A stretch of 64,000 nucleotides of DNA, from assembly GCA_022071955.1 (NCBI GenBank), contig JAJVIM010000024.1, positions 231,493-295,492 on the forward strand. Direction: 5' to 3'. The notes beneath the pieces were generated by a model. That model worked only from the letters and a program-made list of their open reading frames with translations, was not told the DNA's origin and did no database searches. How positions within the stretch are numbered: position 1 is the first letter of the stretch; the number at the start of each line of letters is the position of its first letter. This DNA is from Anaerolineae bacterium (GTDB lineage Bacteria > Chloroflexota > Anaerolineae > 4572-78 > J111). Shown here one piece after another: positions 50,786 through 58,620 of this stretch. The translations under genes and the position numbers were made by a program.

Positions 50786-52051
50786 TTGGCTAAAAAAGAT
50801 TTTGATATTAAAGATATGAACCTGGCCGAACAAGGCCGCTGGAAAATTGATTGGGCGCTCAAAGAAATGCCGGTGATGCGCTCGTTGATGGACCGCTTTG
50901 CCAAAGAGCGCCCGCTCGACGGCGTAAAAATGAGCGGTTGTTTGCACATTACCACCGAAACCGCCAACCTGGCTCGCGCTCTGCAAATTGCCGGGGCCGA
51001 TATTGTGCTCACCGCCAGCAACCCGCTCAGCACCCAGGACGATACCGCCGCCGCGTTGGTGTCGGTGTTTGAAATTCCCGTGTTCGCCATTAAAGGCGAA
51101 GACAACGCCACCTACTACCAGCACCTCAACGCCGCGCTCGACCACCGGCCCAATGTGACGATGGACGACGGCGCTGACCTGGTGAGCATGCTGCACAAAG
51201 ACCGCACCAGCCAGATTGGCGACATCATTGGCAGCACAGAAGAAACCACCACTGGCATCATTCGCCTGCGGGCTATGGCCGCCGATGGCGCGCTCAGATT
51301 CCCGGTTATCGCCGTGAACGATGCCGACACCAAACACCTGTTTGACAACCGCTACGGCACCGGCCAAAGCACCGTCGATGGCATTGTGCGCGCCACCAAT
51401 ATTCTGCTGGCCGGCAAAGTGTTTGTGGTGGCCGGCTACGGCTGGTGCAGCCGCGGCATTGCTATGCGCGCGCGCGGCATGGGCGCCAACGTCATTGTTA
51501 CCGAAGTTGACCCGCTCAAAGCCCTGGAAGCGGTGATGGACGGCTTCCGCGTACTGCCCATGTTCGACGCCGCGCCGCAGGCCGACTTTATCTGCTCCGC
51601 CACCGGTGACAAGCACGTGGTTGATAAACATCACTTTGAAGTGATGAAAGATGGCTGCTGCGTGGCCAACTCCGGCCACTTTAATGTTGAAATCAACATC
51701 CCGGCGCTGGAAGAAATGTCGGTGGAAAAACGCCAGCCTCGCCCGTTTGTTGAGGAATTCCAACTGGCCGATGGCCGCAACATCCGCCTGTTGGGCGAAG
51801 GCCGGCTGATCAACCTGGCTGCCGCCGAAGGCCACCCCGCCGCGGTGATGGACATGAGCTTTGCCAACCAGGCGTTGTCGGCGGTGTACGTTTTCCAAAA
51901 CGGCAAAAACCTGGAAAACAAAGTTTACAGCGTGCCGGAAGAAATTGACCGCGAAATTGCCCGCTTTAAACTGAAAGCGATGGGCATTAACATTGATGTG
52001 CTCACGCCGGAGCAGGAATCCTATCTCAATAGCTGGCAGGAAGGCACGTAA
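50786..52051 (+). CDS. ahcY: S-adenosylhomocysteinase
   Basis: This 421-residue NAD-dependent enzyme splits SAH into adenosine and homocysteine. Characteristic blocks are seen: DIKDMNLAEQGRWKIDWAL, TTETANLARALQIAGADI, KGEDNATYYQHLNAAL, the NAD fold VVAGYGWCSRGIAMRARGMGA, and SGHFNVEINIPAL. It lacks the insertion found in longer bacterial forms and ends YLNSWQEGT rather than the PFKPDHYRY-type tail, as in the short archaeal/Thermotoga-like group. The start is TTG at 50786, preceded by AAGGAG. It lies between adenosine kinase and metK. Confidence 0.95.
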   Translation: MAKKDFDIKDMNLAEQGRWKIDWALKEMPVMRSLMDRFAKERPLDGVKMSGCLHITTETANLARALQIAGADIVLTASNPLSTQDDTAAALVSVFEIPVFAIKGEDNATYYQHLNAALDHRPNVTMDDGADLVSMLHKDRTSQIGDIIGSTEETTTGIIRLRAMAADGALRFPVIAVNDADTKHLFDNRYGTGQSTVDGIVRATNILLAGKVFVVAGYGWCSRGIAMRARGMGANVIVTEVDPLKALEAVMDGFRVLPMFDAAPQADFICSATGDKHVVDKHHFEVMKDGCCVANSGHFNVEINIPALEEMSVEKRQPRPFVEEFQLADGRNIRLLGEGRLINLAAAEGHPAAVMDMSFANQALSAVYVFQNGKNLENKVYSVPEEIDREIARFKLKAMGINIDVLTPEQESYLNSWQEGT

Positions 52052-52211
52052 ATCGATTTTGGATTTTGGATTTACGATTGGTAACAATTCGTAATTCATA
52101 ATTCATAATTCATAATTCGTAATTCGTAATTCGTACTTTTGCTTTCATATTTGTTGTCATTGCCGCAGAAGGTGGTGGCTACTAATTTTTTAAATCTAAG
52201 GAGACAGTCAT
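52052..52211. repeat. ATTCGTA/ATTCATA tandem units upstream of metK
   Basis: Eight or more near-identical 9-bp units (AATTCGTA, AATTCATA) at 52085-52134, after a GATTTTGGATTTAC phrase. The remaining 75 bp show no clear promoter; AAGGAGAC precedes metK. Confidence 0.75.
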
Positions 52212-53417
52212 ATGAGTACAACCTTTATGACCTCGCCGAAACTGTTTTTTACGAGCGAGTCGGTGACCGAAGGCCACCCCGATAAAATTTGTGATCAGAT
52301 TAGCGACGCGGTGCTCGACGCCATTTATCAGGACGACCCGAACGCCCGCGTGGCCTGCGAAACCGCCATCACCACCGGCCTGGTTTGTGTGATGGGCGAA
52401 ATTTCGACCAAAACCTACGTTGACATTGCCGAGATTGCCCGCCAAACCATCCGCGATATTGGCTACACTCGCGCCAAATACGGTTTTGATTACGAAACCT
52501 GCGGCGTGATTGTCAGCATTAAAGAACAATCCCGCGACATTGCGATGGGCGTGGATCAGGCGCTGGAAGCCAAAACCGGTGAAATGACAGACCATCTCGA
52601 CACCGGCGCCGGCGACCAGGGCATGATGATTGGCTTTGCCTGCAACGAAACCGAAGAACTGATGCCGCTGAGCATTTCGCTGGCCCACCGGCTGGCCCTG
52701 CAACTGTCGCAGGTGCGCAAAAACGGCACCGTCGAATACCTGCGCCCCGACGGCAAAAGCCAGGTGACGGTTGAATATGCCTACGGTAAACCCAAACGGG
52801 TTGACGCCATCGTCATCTCTACCCAGCACAGCCCCGATGTGGCGCAGGAAGAAATCCGGCGCGACATCATTGCCGAAGTAATTGTGCCGGTAGTGCCGCA
52901 CGATATGATTGACGACGACACCAAAATTTACGTGAACCCCACCGGTCGTTTTGTAACCGGCGGGCCAATGGGCGACGCCGGGCTGACCGGCCGCAAGATT
53001 ATCGTCGATACCTACGGCGGGGTAGCTCGCCACGGTGGCGGCGCGTTCTCCGGCAAAGATCCAACGAAGGTAGACCGCTCGGCGGCATACATGACCCGTT
53101 ACATTGCCAAAAACGTGGTTGCGGCCGGCCTGGCCGACCGCGTTGAATTGCAGGTAAGCTACGCCATCGGCGTGGCCCACCCGCTGTCGCTGAACGTGGA
53201 AACCTTTGGCACCGGCAAAATCAGCGATGACAAAATTGTCGAGTTGATCAAAGCTCACTTTGATCTGCGCCCGGCGGCCATCATTCGTGATCTCAAACTG
53301 CGCCAGCCTATCTACAAACAGACAGCGGCGTACGGTCACTTTGGCCGCACCGACCTTGATTTGCCGTGGGAAGCCACAGACAAGGCCGAAGCGCTGCGCG
53401 AAGCTGCGGGTCTATAA
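52212..53417 (+). CDS. metK: S-adenosylmethionine synthetase
   Basis: This 401-residue enzyme makes SAM from methionine and ATP. Characteristic motifs are FTSESVTEGHPDKICDQISDAVLDA (N-terminal ATP site), GAGDQGMMIGFACNE, and the P-loop-like GGGAFSGKDPTKVDRSAAY. The ATG follows AAGGAGACAGTCAT. With ahcY and the adenosine kinase it closes most of the methyl cycle; methionine synthase is not in the window. A strong terminator follows. Confidence 0.97.
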   Translation: MSTTFMTSPKLFFTSESVTEGHPDKICDQISDAVLDAIYQDDPNARVACETAITTGLVCVMGEISTKTYVDIAEIARQTIRDIGYTRAKYGFDYETCGVIVSIKEQSRDIAMGVDQALEAKTGEMTDHLDTGAGDQGMMIGFACNETEELMPLSISLAHRLALQLSQVRKNGTVEYLRPDGKSQVTVEYAYGKPKRVDAIVISTQHSPDVAQEEIRRDIIAEVIVPVVPHDMIDDDTKIYVNPTGRFVTGGPMGDAGLTGRKIIVDTYGGVARHGGGAFSGKDPTKVDRSAAYMTRYIAKNVVAAGLADRVELQVSYAIGVAHPLSLNVETFGTGKISDDKIVELIKAHFDLRPAAIIRDLKLRQPIYKQTAAYGHFGRTDLDLPWEATDKAEALREAAGL

Positions 53418-53445
53418 TCCTGGCCGGGTAGTACTGGTTGAAATC

Positions 53446-53487
53446 AAAAATGCTCCGGCTGGGAACTCCCAGCCGGAGCATTTTTTT
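53446..53487 (+). terminator. terminator after metK
   Basis: A nearly perfect 19-bp stem (AAAAATGCTCCGGCTGGGA and complement), then T7. Confidence 0.9.
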
Positions 53488-53506
53488 CTATAAAAGGACC
53501 CCTCCA

Positions 53507-54421
53507 ATGGATTACGTCAATCTGCCAGCGGCCCAACTGCGCAAAGGAACCATCATCAAAATTATTTCCTGCCTGGCACTGGGCAGCGCCGTTATTTTTA
53601 TCCGGTTTGCCTACGCCGCCGGCGTTACGCCGGGCATGGCCATCTTTTTGCGATTTTTTATTGCCGGGTTGATGATGGCTGTGTTTCTCACCCTTACCGG
53701 CCGTTGGGCACAGGTATCGCTGCGGCAGGCGGCCATTATTTTTGGGCTGGGTTTTGTTTGCTACACTTTGATGGGCACTACCTGGTTTGTGGCCCTCAGT
53801 TTTACGCCGGCCTGGCTGGTTTCGCTGATTGGCGCGCTGCACCCATTAACCATCAATCTGGGCAGTTGGCTGTTTTTCCGCGAGCGAATTCCGCCCCAGC
53901 AAATTGTGGCGCTGGCGGCGGTACTGGGTGGCAGCCTGCTGCTCTTTTGGCAGCCGTTTGAAGGGGCAGCCACCTGGACGGGCATCATTTTGATGATCTT
54001 TAACGTGATGGTGGTGGCGGTCTATATTTTGGCTGGCCAGCGCTGGATGCGCGGCGTGCCGCCCATGACCAGCTCAACCATTACCATTTGGGGGGCGGCG
54101 CTGGGCACCGGGCTGTACGCGCTGGCGGTGGGCGAGACCTCGCTGGAGTTTGCGCCGGCCGGCTGGTTCTGGATTTTCTGTTTTGCCGTTGTTTCGACGG
54201 CGTTGGGGGTTATCACCCTGTGGGCCAGCATCGAACTGCTGGGCGCGTCGCGGGCGTCAATCATAGGTTCTTTTGAGGTGCTGTATTCGGTGTTGCTGGC
54301 CGTGCTCATCCTCGGCGAGTCGATGTCGCCGCTGCAGGTGGCGGGCGGCGGCTTTATTTTGGTAGGTATGTTTTTGGTGCAGTGGCAGCCCCGCCGGCTG
54401 GCGCTGCGCCGGGCCGGCTGA
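53507..54421 (+). CDS. DMT-superfamily (EamA) transporter
   Basis: This 304-residue protein has about ten membrane helices arranged as two EamA repeats (about 10-140 and 155-295). The start KIISCLALGSAVIFIRFAYAAGV, and the C-terminal half with FEVLYSVLLAVLILGESM, are typical. It exports metabolites or drugs; the substrate is unknown. The ATG at 53507 is used, with AAAGGA about 9 bp upstream; a longer start would run through the metK terminator. It converges with the WecG-type gene, leaving a 1-bp gap. Confidence 0.88.
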   Translation: MDYVNLPAAQLRKGTIIKIISCLALGSAVIFIRFAYAAGVTPGMAIFLRFFIAGLMMAVFLTLTGRWAQVSLRQAAIIFGLGFVCYTLMGTTWFVALSFTPAWLVSLIGALHPLTINLGSWLFFRERIPPQQIVALAAVLGGSLLLFWQPFEGAATWTGIILMIFNVMVVAVYILAGQRWMRGVPPMTSSTITIWGAALGTGLYALAVGETSLEFAPAGWFWIFCFAVVSTALGVITLWASIELLGASRASIIGSFEVLYSVLLAVLILGESMSPLQVAGGGFILVGMFLVQWQPRRLALRRAG

Positions 54422-54422
54422 G

Positions 54423-55166
54423 CTAGCGCCGGTTGCGCCACACCAGCCAGCTAAACACCCCCACCGCATTCCAAATGCGCCGCCAGCGCGAAGGCTGCTG
54501 CGCCAACCGGTGCAGCCATTCCAGATGCAGCCGCTGCACCCACCCCGGCGCGCGCGCCACCACTCCGGCCAAAAAATCAAACGAGCCGCCCACCCCGATG
54601 CAGACCGGAATTTGCAGCCGGTCCAGATTGCGGGCAATCCACTTGTCCTGGTTGGGCGCACCGTAGGCCACCAGCAAAATATCGGGGCGAGTGGGCAAAA
54701 TGCGCCGCACAATGTCTTCATTTTGTTCGATGGCCGGCGAGCCGGCAAACGTGCCAGCCACTTGCAGCCCGGGGAATTTTTGGCGCAGGTTGGCCGCCGC
54801 CTGCTCGGCGACGCCGGGCATGGCCCCCAAAAAGTAAATCCGATAGCCTTTTTGGTGCGACAGCTCCGCCAGCCGGATCACCAGATCGCTGCCGGCGACG
54901 CGCTCCGGCAGGGGCGTTTGGCCCAAAAAGCGGGCCGCTTTGAGCAGGCCGATGCCGTCGGGCAGGGCCAGCGCCGCGCGGTTGATGATGGCCTTAAATT
55001 CGGCGTCCGATTGCGCCCGCACTGCAAATTCCGGATTGACGGTACAAAGCTGGTGCGGCCGGCCGCTGGCAATAAACTCTTCAATTAACGCCAGCGTTTG
55101 GGCGTTGGTCACAGCGTGAATATTGACGCCTAAAATTGTGGCGACGGGAAGTTTGTCACTGGTCAT
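54423..55166 (-). CDS. WecG/TagA/CpsF-family glycosyltransferase
   Basis: This 247-residue GT26 enzyme transfers a sugar (ManNAc or ManNAcA type in known members) to an undecaprenyl-linked acceptor at the membrane face. Family motifs are TVNPEFAVRAQSDAEFKAIINRA, LALPDGIGLL, YFLGAMPGVAEQAAANL, VAYGAPNQDKWI and GVGGSFDFLAGVVARAPGW. The C-terminal helices anchor it to the membrane. Together with the GT4 gene 151 bp upstream on the same strand it may serve wall-polymer or EPS assembly. Confidence 0.92.
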   Translation of the reverse strand: MTSDKLPVATILGVNIHAVTNAQTLALIEEFIASGRPHQLCTVNPEFAVRAQSDAEFKAIINRAALALPDGIGLLKAARFLGQTPLPERVAGSDLVIRLAELSHQKGYRIYFLGAMPGVAEQAAANLRQKFPGLQVAGTFAGSPAIEQNEDIVRRILPTRPDILLVAYGAPNQDKWIARNLDRLQIPVCIGVGGSFDFLAGVVARAPGWVQRLHLEWLHRLAQQPSRWRRIWNAVGVFSWLVWRNRR

Positions 55167-55330
55167 TCGTCATTTGTCATTCGTCATTCGTGTTGCGTGA
55201 TGCGTGATGCGTGTTGCGTAAAACGTAATGCGTAACTCACTACCCGCAGATTCGTTGATTCGCTGACCTGCTGACTCGTTCATTCGCTATTCGCTGACTC
55301 GCCGACTCGCTCATTCGCTATTCGCTGGCT
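55163..55330. repeat. micro-tandem word repeats overrunning a gene end
   Basis: Runs of TCATTCGTCATTTGTCATTCG, GTTGCGTGATGCGTGATGCG and GATTCGCTGA/GACTCGC units fill the gap 55167-55317. They continue into the last codons of the GT4 gene (stop codon TAG at 55318-55320 lies within a CGAATAGCGAATGAGCG unit). Confidence 0.8.
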
Positions 55331-56490
55331 ATTCGCTCCAAAATTTCCAGTACCTGCGCCGCGGCCGTATCCCACGAAAATTTTTGGATTTGCTCAAAAC
55401 CGCGCGCTCGCAATTGCTGCCGCAATCCGGCATCGGTCATCACCTTGAGCAGCCCGGCGGCGATAGCGGCGGTGTCGTGCGGGTTGACCAGCAGCGCGGC
55501 ATCACCGGCCACTTCCGGCAGCGACGAAACATTGCTGGTGAGCACCGGCGTGCCGCAGGCCATCGCTTCCAGCACGGGCAGGCCAAAGCCCTCAAACAAC
55601 GACGGAAACACGTACGCCAGCGCACCCGATAGCAGCGCCGGTTTGTCGGCGTTGGCCACAAAGCCGGGGAAAATGACATGTTCGGCCAGCCCCAGCTCGG
55701 CCACGCGGGCAAATATTTGGTCAAACAGCCAGCCCTTTTGCCCGGCGATGACCAGTTTTACGCCGGCCAGTTCGGCGGGGAGCTGCGGGCGGGCGGCGGC
55801 AAAGGCCTCGATGAGCCGCACCAGATTTTTGCGCGGGTGGAGCGTGCCGATGTACAGCAAATAATCACCGGCAAGCTGGCAGCGGCTTTTGGCCTGCTCA
55901 ATTTGAGCGACGTTGGTGACGGGGGCCAGGCTTTCGTCCCGGCCCAAATAGACCACGCTGATGCGCCAGGCATCGGCCCGGTAAAAATTGAGCAGATCGG
56001 TTTGGGTAGCCTGCGAGTCGGCGATAATGTGGCGGGCCACGCGGGTGTGGCGGCGAGTGGTCCAATCCAGATACCAGCGGTCAGCGCGGCGATGGGCCTG
56101 CGGGTAGTGGCGGTAGCCCAGATCGTGAACGGTGACGGCGGCGGGCGCCGGGCACACCAGCGGCAGCACGTGGGCCGGCACAAACAGGGCGTCGGGCGGG
56201 CGGCGCAGCAGTTCGGCAGACAGGCGCAGGTGAGTCCACAGCCGGGGCAGCGGGATGACTCGCGTTTCCACCCCCGCCGAGTCGGGCCAGTCCGGGTGCT
56301 GCGGCGGGTGAGGCGTGTACAGCCGCAGCCGGCTGCGGCTGCCGGCCAGCCGGGCCATCGCTTTGATCAATTCCAGCGCGTAGGTTTCGGTGCCGGTGCG
56401 GCGGGCGCGGGCGGCGCGGCTGGCGTCGATTCCAAAAATGAAGGATGACCCCCTTGCAGGGGGCAGGGGGTGAAGGCGGGAGGCTGACAT
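55318..56490 (-). CDS. GT4-family glycosyltransferase (mannosyltransferase-like)
   Basis: This 390-residue GT-B glycosyltransferase has the N-terminal FGIDASRAARARRTGTETYALELI (the G-x-x-T-Y-x-x-E-L family start). The C-terminal donor half has YIGTLHPRKNLVRLIEAF and the E-x7-E pattern in SLFEGFGLPVLEAMACGTPV. The first 16 codons (HPLPPARGS) come from a C-rich repeat and are probably not native; no other ATG is available, and an ATT at the IFGID region is a conceivable start. The 3' end is likewise built of micro-repeats. Cell-surface glycan synthesis is inferred. Confidence 0.87.
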   Translation of the reverse strand: MSASRLHPLPPARGSSFIFGIDASRAARARRTGTETYALELIKAMARLAGSRSRLRLYTPHPPQHPDWPDSAGVETRVIPLPRLWTHLRLSAELLRRPPDALFVPAHVLPLVCPAPAAVTVHDLGYRHYPQAHRRADRWYLDWTTRRHTRVARHIIADSQATQTDLLNFYRADAWRISVVYLGRDESLAPVTNVAQIEQAKSRCQLAGDYLLYIGTLHPRKNLVRLIEAFAAARPQLPAELAGVKLVIAGQKGWLFDQIFARVAELGLAEHVIFPGFVANADKPALLSGALAYVFPSLFEGFGLPVLEAMACGTPVLTSNVSSLPEVAGDAALLVNPHDTAAIAAGLLKVMTDAGLRQQLRARGFEQIQKFSWDTAAAQVLEILERIASE

Positions 56491-56491
56491 T

Positions 56492-56524
56492 CAAACTTTA
56501 TCCTTTACCCTTTATCCTTCACCC
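56492..56524. repeat. short TTTATCC/TTTACCC repeat
   Basis: AACTTTATCCTTTACCCTTT and ATCCTTCACCC are near-tandem 7-bp units between the GT4 start and the TsaC stop. On the minus strand they supply GGATAAAG before the GT4 ATG. Confidence 0.65.
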
Positions 56525-57156
56525 TTGACCGTGAGTTCCGGCAGAAATTCACGCAGCACCGCCAGCGACAGATCGCCTTCGCGGAGCAGGCGCGGCGGGC
56601 TAACGCTCAAATCCACAATGCTCGAGGGTTTGCTGGTGGGCGTGGGGCCGCCGTCTAAAATCAGCGGGATGCGCCCCCGCAATTGCGCGGCCACTTCCTG
56701 CGCGGTGGTGGGCGCGGGCCGGCCCGACAGATTGGCGCTGGTCACCGCCAGCGGCCGGCCGGTTTTAACCACCAGCTCGTGGCAGAGGGGGTGGTCCGGC
56801 AGGCGCACGGCGACGGTGTCCTCGCCGGCGGTCACATCCGGGGGCAGATGCGGCGCTTTGGGCAACACCACCGTCAGCGCGCCGGGCCAAAAGTGCTGCA
56901 AAAAACGCCAGGCCGAGTTGGGCACGCCGCGGGCCACCTGATTCAAATCATCGATTTGGGTAATAAACACCGGAATGGCTTTGTCTGGCGGGCGCTGCTT
57001 CACTTCAAAAAGTTGGCGCACGGCGAATCGCTCAAAAGCGTTGGCCCCCACGCCGTAAACGGTATCGGTGGGAAAGGCGATGACTTCGCCTTCGCGCAGC
57101 AGGGTGCGGGCCAGTTTGACGGCTTTGGCCGAGTTGGCCGGTAAAATTTCGGTCAT
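56512..57156 (-). CDS. tsaC: L-threonylcarbamoyladenylate synthase (TsaC/Sua5/YrdC)
   Basis: This 214-residue YrdC-fold enzyme makes threonylcarbamoyl-AMP from Thr, bicarbonate and ATP, the first step of the t6A37 tRNA modification. Family motifs are VIAFPTDTVYGVGANAF, KQRPPDKAIPVFI, FWPGALTVVLP, VAVRLPDHPLCHELV and SANLSGRPAPTT. It is of the short type without the Sua5 C-terminal domain. It abuts the HAD gene upstream (0 bp gap), so the two are cotranscribed. Confidence 0.93.
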   Translation of the reverse strand: MTEILPANSAKAVKLARTLLREGEVIAFPTDTVYGVGANAFERFAVRQLFEVKQRPPDKAIPVFITQIDDLNQVARGVPNSAWRFLQHFWPGALTVVLPKAPHLPPDVTAGEDTVAVRLPDHPLCHELVVKTGRPLAVTSANLSGRPAPTTAQEVAAQLRGRIPLILDGGPTPTSKPSSIVDLSVSPPRLLREGDLSLAVLREFLPELTVKGEG

Positions 57157-57960
57157 TTAGTTTTGCCCCAAAATAAACTTGTTGATCGCCCAGGCCGCGC
57201 CATCGGCGGCAAGCGGCGGCGCGACCACGTTGGCCGCCGCCCGCGCCGCGGCGGTGCCGTCACCCATCGCCACGCCCAGCCCGGCCCATTCCAGCATTTC
57301 GATGTCGTTATTGTGGTCGCCCATGGCCATTACCTCGCTTTGGGCAATGTTCATCTGCCCGGCCAGCGCCGCCAGCGCCGACCCTTTGGACACGCCGGCC
57401 GCTACCAGTTCGATGTGCACATCCAGCGAGGGCACCACGCTCACGTGCGGGCTGACGGCATCGCGCAGCAGCCGCACAATTCGCTCAACGTCGTTAGCCG
57501 GGTGGATGATCAGCCCTTTGGTGGGGGCGGTGGTCAGCACCGCGGCAAAGTCATCGATTTTTGATTGCGGCACGCCCATTTTTTGGTAGAGCTGCTGGCT
57601 TTGAGGGGTGATGTGTTCGGCGTAGGCGTTGTGGCCCACATAAAAATTGAGGGCCAGTTGGTGGGCGCGGGCGAGTTGGGCCAGTTGGCCGGCCAGCGGC
57701 AGCGGGATAGGCTGCCCGGCGATGATGTCGCCGGTATCTGGCCGGCAGGTAGCCGCGCCCTGATGGCAAATGACCGGCTCGGTGATGGCCAGCAGGTCGA
57801 TGTAGGGTTTGGCGGCGATAAAATCCCGGCCGGTGGCCAGCGTTACGCGGACGCCCTGCTGCTGCGCGGCGGCCAGCGCCCGGCGCACCGGCAGCGAAAT
57901 GGTAGACATATTGGCCAATATTGTGCCGTCGAGGTCGAGGGCGAGTAGTTTGATGGGCAT
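57157..57960 (-). CDS. Cof-type HAD-superfamily phosphatase
   Basis: This 267-residue HAD phosphatase has DLDGTIL (nucleophile motif I), TGR in LATGRDF (motif II), Lys in VSKGSAL and MGDHNNDIEML (motif IV). The alpha/beta C2b cap insertion in the middle marks the Cof/YkrA subfamily. It dephosphorylates sugar or nucleotide phosphates; the specific substrate is unknown. The ATG at 57960 (MPIKLLALDLDGTI) fits the family start. It is upstream of tsaC in the same unit. Confidence 0.9.
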   Translation of the reverse strand: MPIKLLALDLDGTILANMSTISLPVRRALAAAQQQGVRVTLATGRDFIAAKPYIDLLAITEPVICHQGAATCRPDTGDIIAGQPIPLPLAGQLAQLARAHQLALNFYVGHNAYAEHITPQSQQLYQKMGVPQSKIDDFAAVLTTAPTKGLIIHPANDVERIVRLLRDAVSPHVSVVPSLDVHIELVAAGVSKGSALAALAGQMNIAQSEVMAMGDHNNDIEMLEWAGLGVAMGDGTAAARAAANVVAPPLAADGAAWAINKFILGQN

Positions 57961-58085
57961 CGGTTCACCGTTTTTGTCTACTTTACTCCGGGAAGCGGCG
58001 CATGTCAATTTGATTTTTGGGGCGAAGGTAAGAAATCCGGCAGGCTCCTCGTCTAATCAAAGGAAAGCGGGTTAGTGAAAGTAAC

Positions 58086-58113
58086 TTGACAGAGGGGTTA
58101 ATTGATTTACAAT
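58086..58113 (+). promoter_or_regulatory. predicted trxA promoter
   Basis: TTGACA (58086-58091), a 16-bp spacer and TACAAT (58108-58113), about 65 bp before the trxA ATG. Confidence 0.6.
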
Positions 58114-58179
58114 CCACGCCATACCCCGCTGAAATTATCTGATATAGAAAAACCATAGTTTAAGGAGCAACGTTTCAAA

Positions 58180-58512
58180 ATGTCCAAACCCATTCATGTT
58201 AGCGATAGTGAATTTGAGGAAAAAGTCCTCAAATCTGACAAACCCGTTGTGGTTGATTTTTGGGCGCCCTGGTGTGGGCCCTGCCGGATGGTTGCGCCAA
58301 TTCTGGATGAAATTGCCAAAACTTACGCCGAAGAGCTGATTGTAGCCAAAGTGAACACCGACGAGAATCCGCAGTGGGCCATGAAGTTTGGGGTACAGGG
58401 TATCCCGACCATGCTGTTTGTAAAAGACGGCCAGTTGTTTGATCGAATGGTGGGGGCCGCGCCCAAGCCGTTCATTCAGCAGCGCGTCGACGCCATGCTG
58501 ACCACCAACTAA
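58180..58512 (+). CDS. trxA: thioredoxin
   Basis: This 110-residue thioredoxin has the active site WAPWCGPCRM and the cis-Pro in VQGIPTML. It reduces disulfides in cytosolic proteins such as ribonucleotide reductase. An AAGGAG ribosome site precedes the ATG. It is monocistronic, with its own promoter and terminator. Confidence 0.96.
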   Translation: MSKPIHVSDSEFEEKVLKSDKPVVVDFWAPWCGPCRMVAPILDEIAKTYAEELIVAKVNTDENPQWAMKFGVQGIPTMLFVKDGQLFDRMVGAAPKPFIQQRVDAMLTTN

Positions 58513-58531
58513 GTGTTGGCTACCCTCAAAC

Positions 58532-58563
58532 AAAAAGGTCTTCCGCCGCGGAAGGCCTTTTTT
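58532..58563 (+). terminator. terminator after trxA
   Basis: A 13-bp stem AAAAAGGTCTTCC with its complement (one G-U pair), then a run of six T. Confidence 0.85.
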
Positions 58564-58582
58564 GTTAAATCACAATGAACAA

Positions 58583-58611
58583 TTGTTCTTTGTGTTCAGT
58601 TTTGCTATAAT
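58583..58611 (+). promoter_or_regulatory. predicted radA promoter (near-leaderless)
   Basis: TTGTTC (58583-58588), a 17-bp spacer and TATAAT (58606-58611). The radA ATG at 58621 lies only 9 bp after the -10 box. Confidence 0.6.
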
Positions 58612-58620
58612 GCCGGTACT

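Noticed and set aside
55163..55330. Possible CRISPR array
   Set aside because: Units of 7-10 bp vary and there are no constant repeats with unique spacers; no cas gene is nearby.
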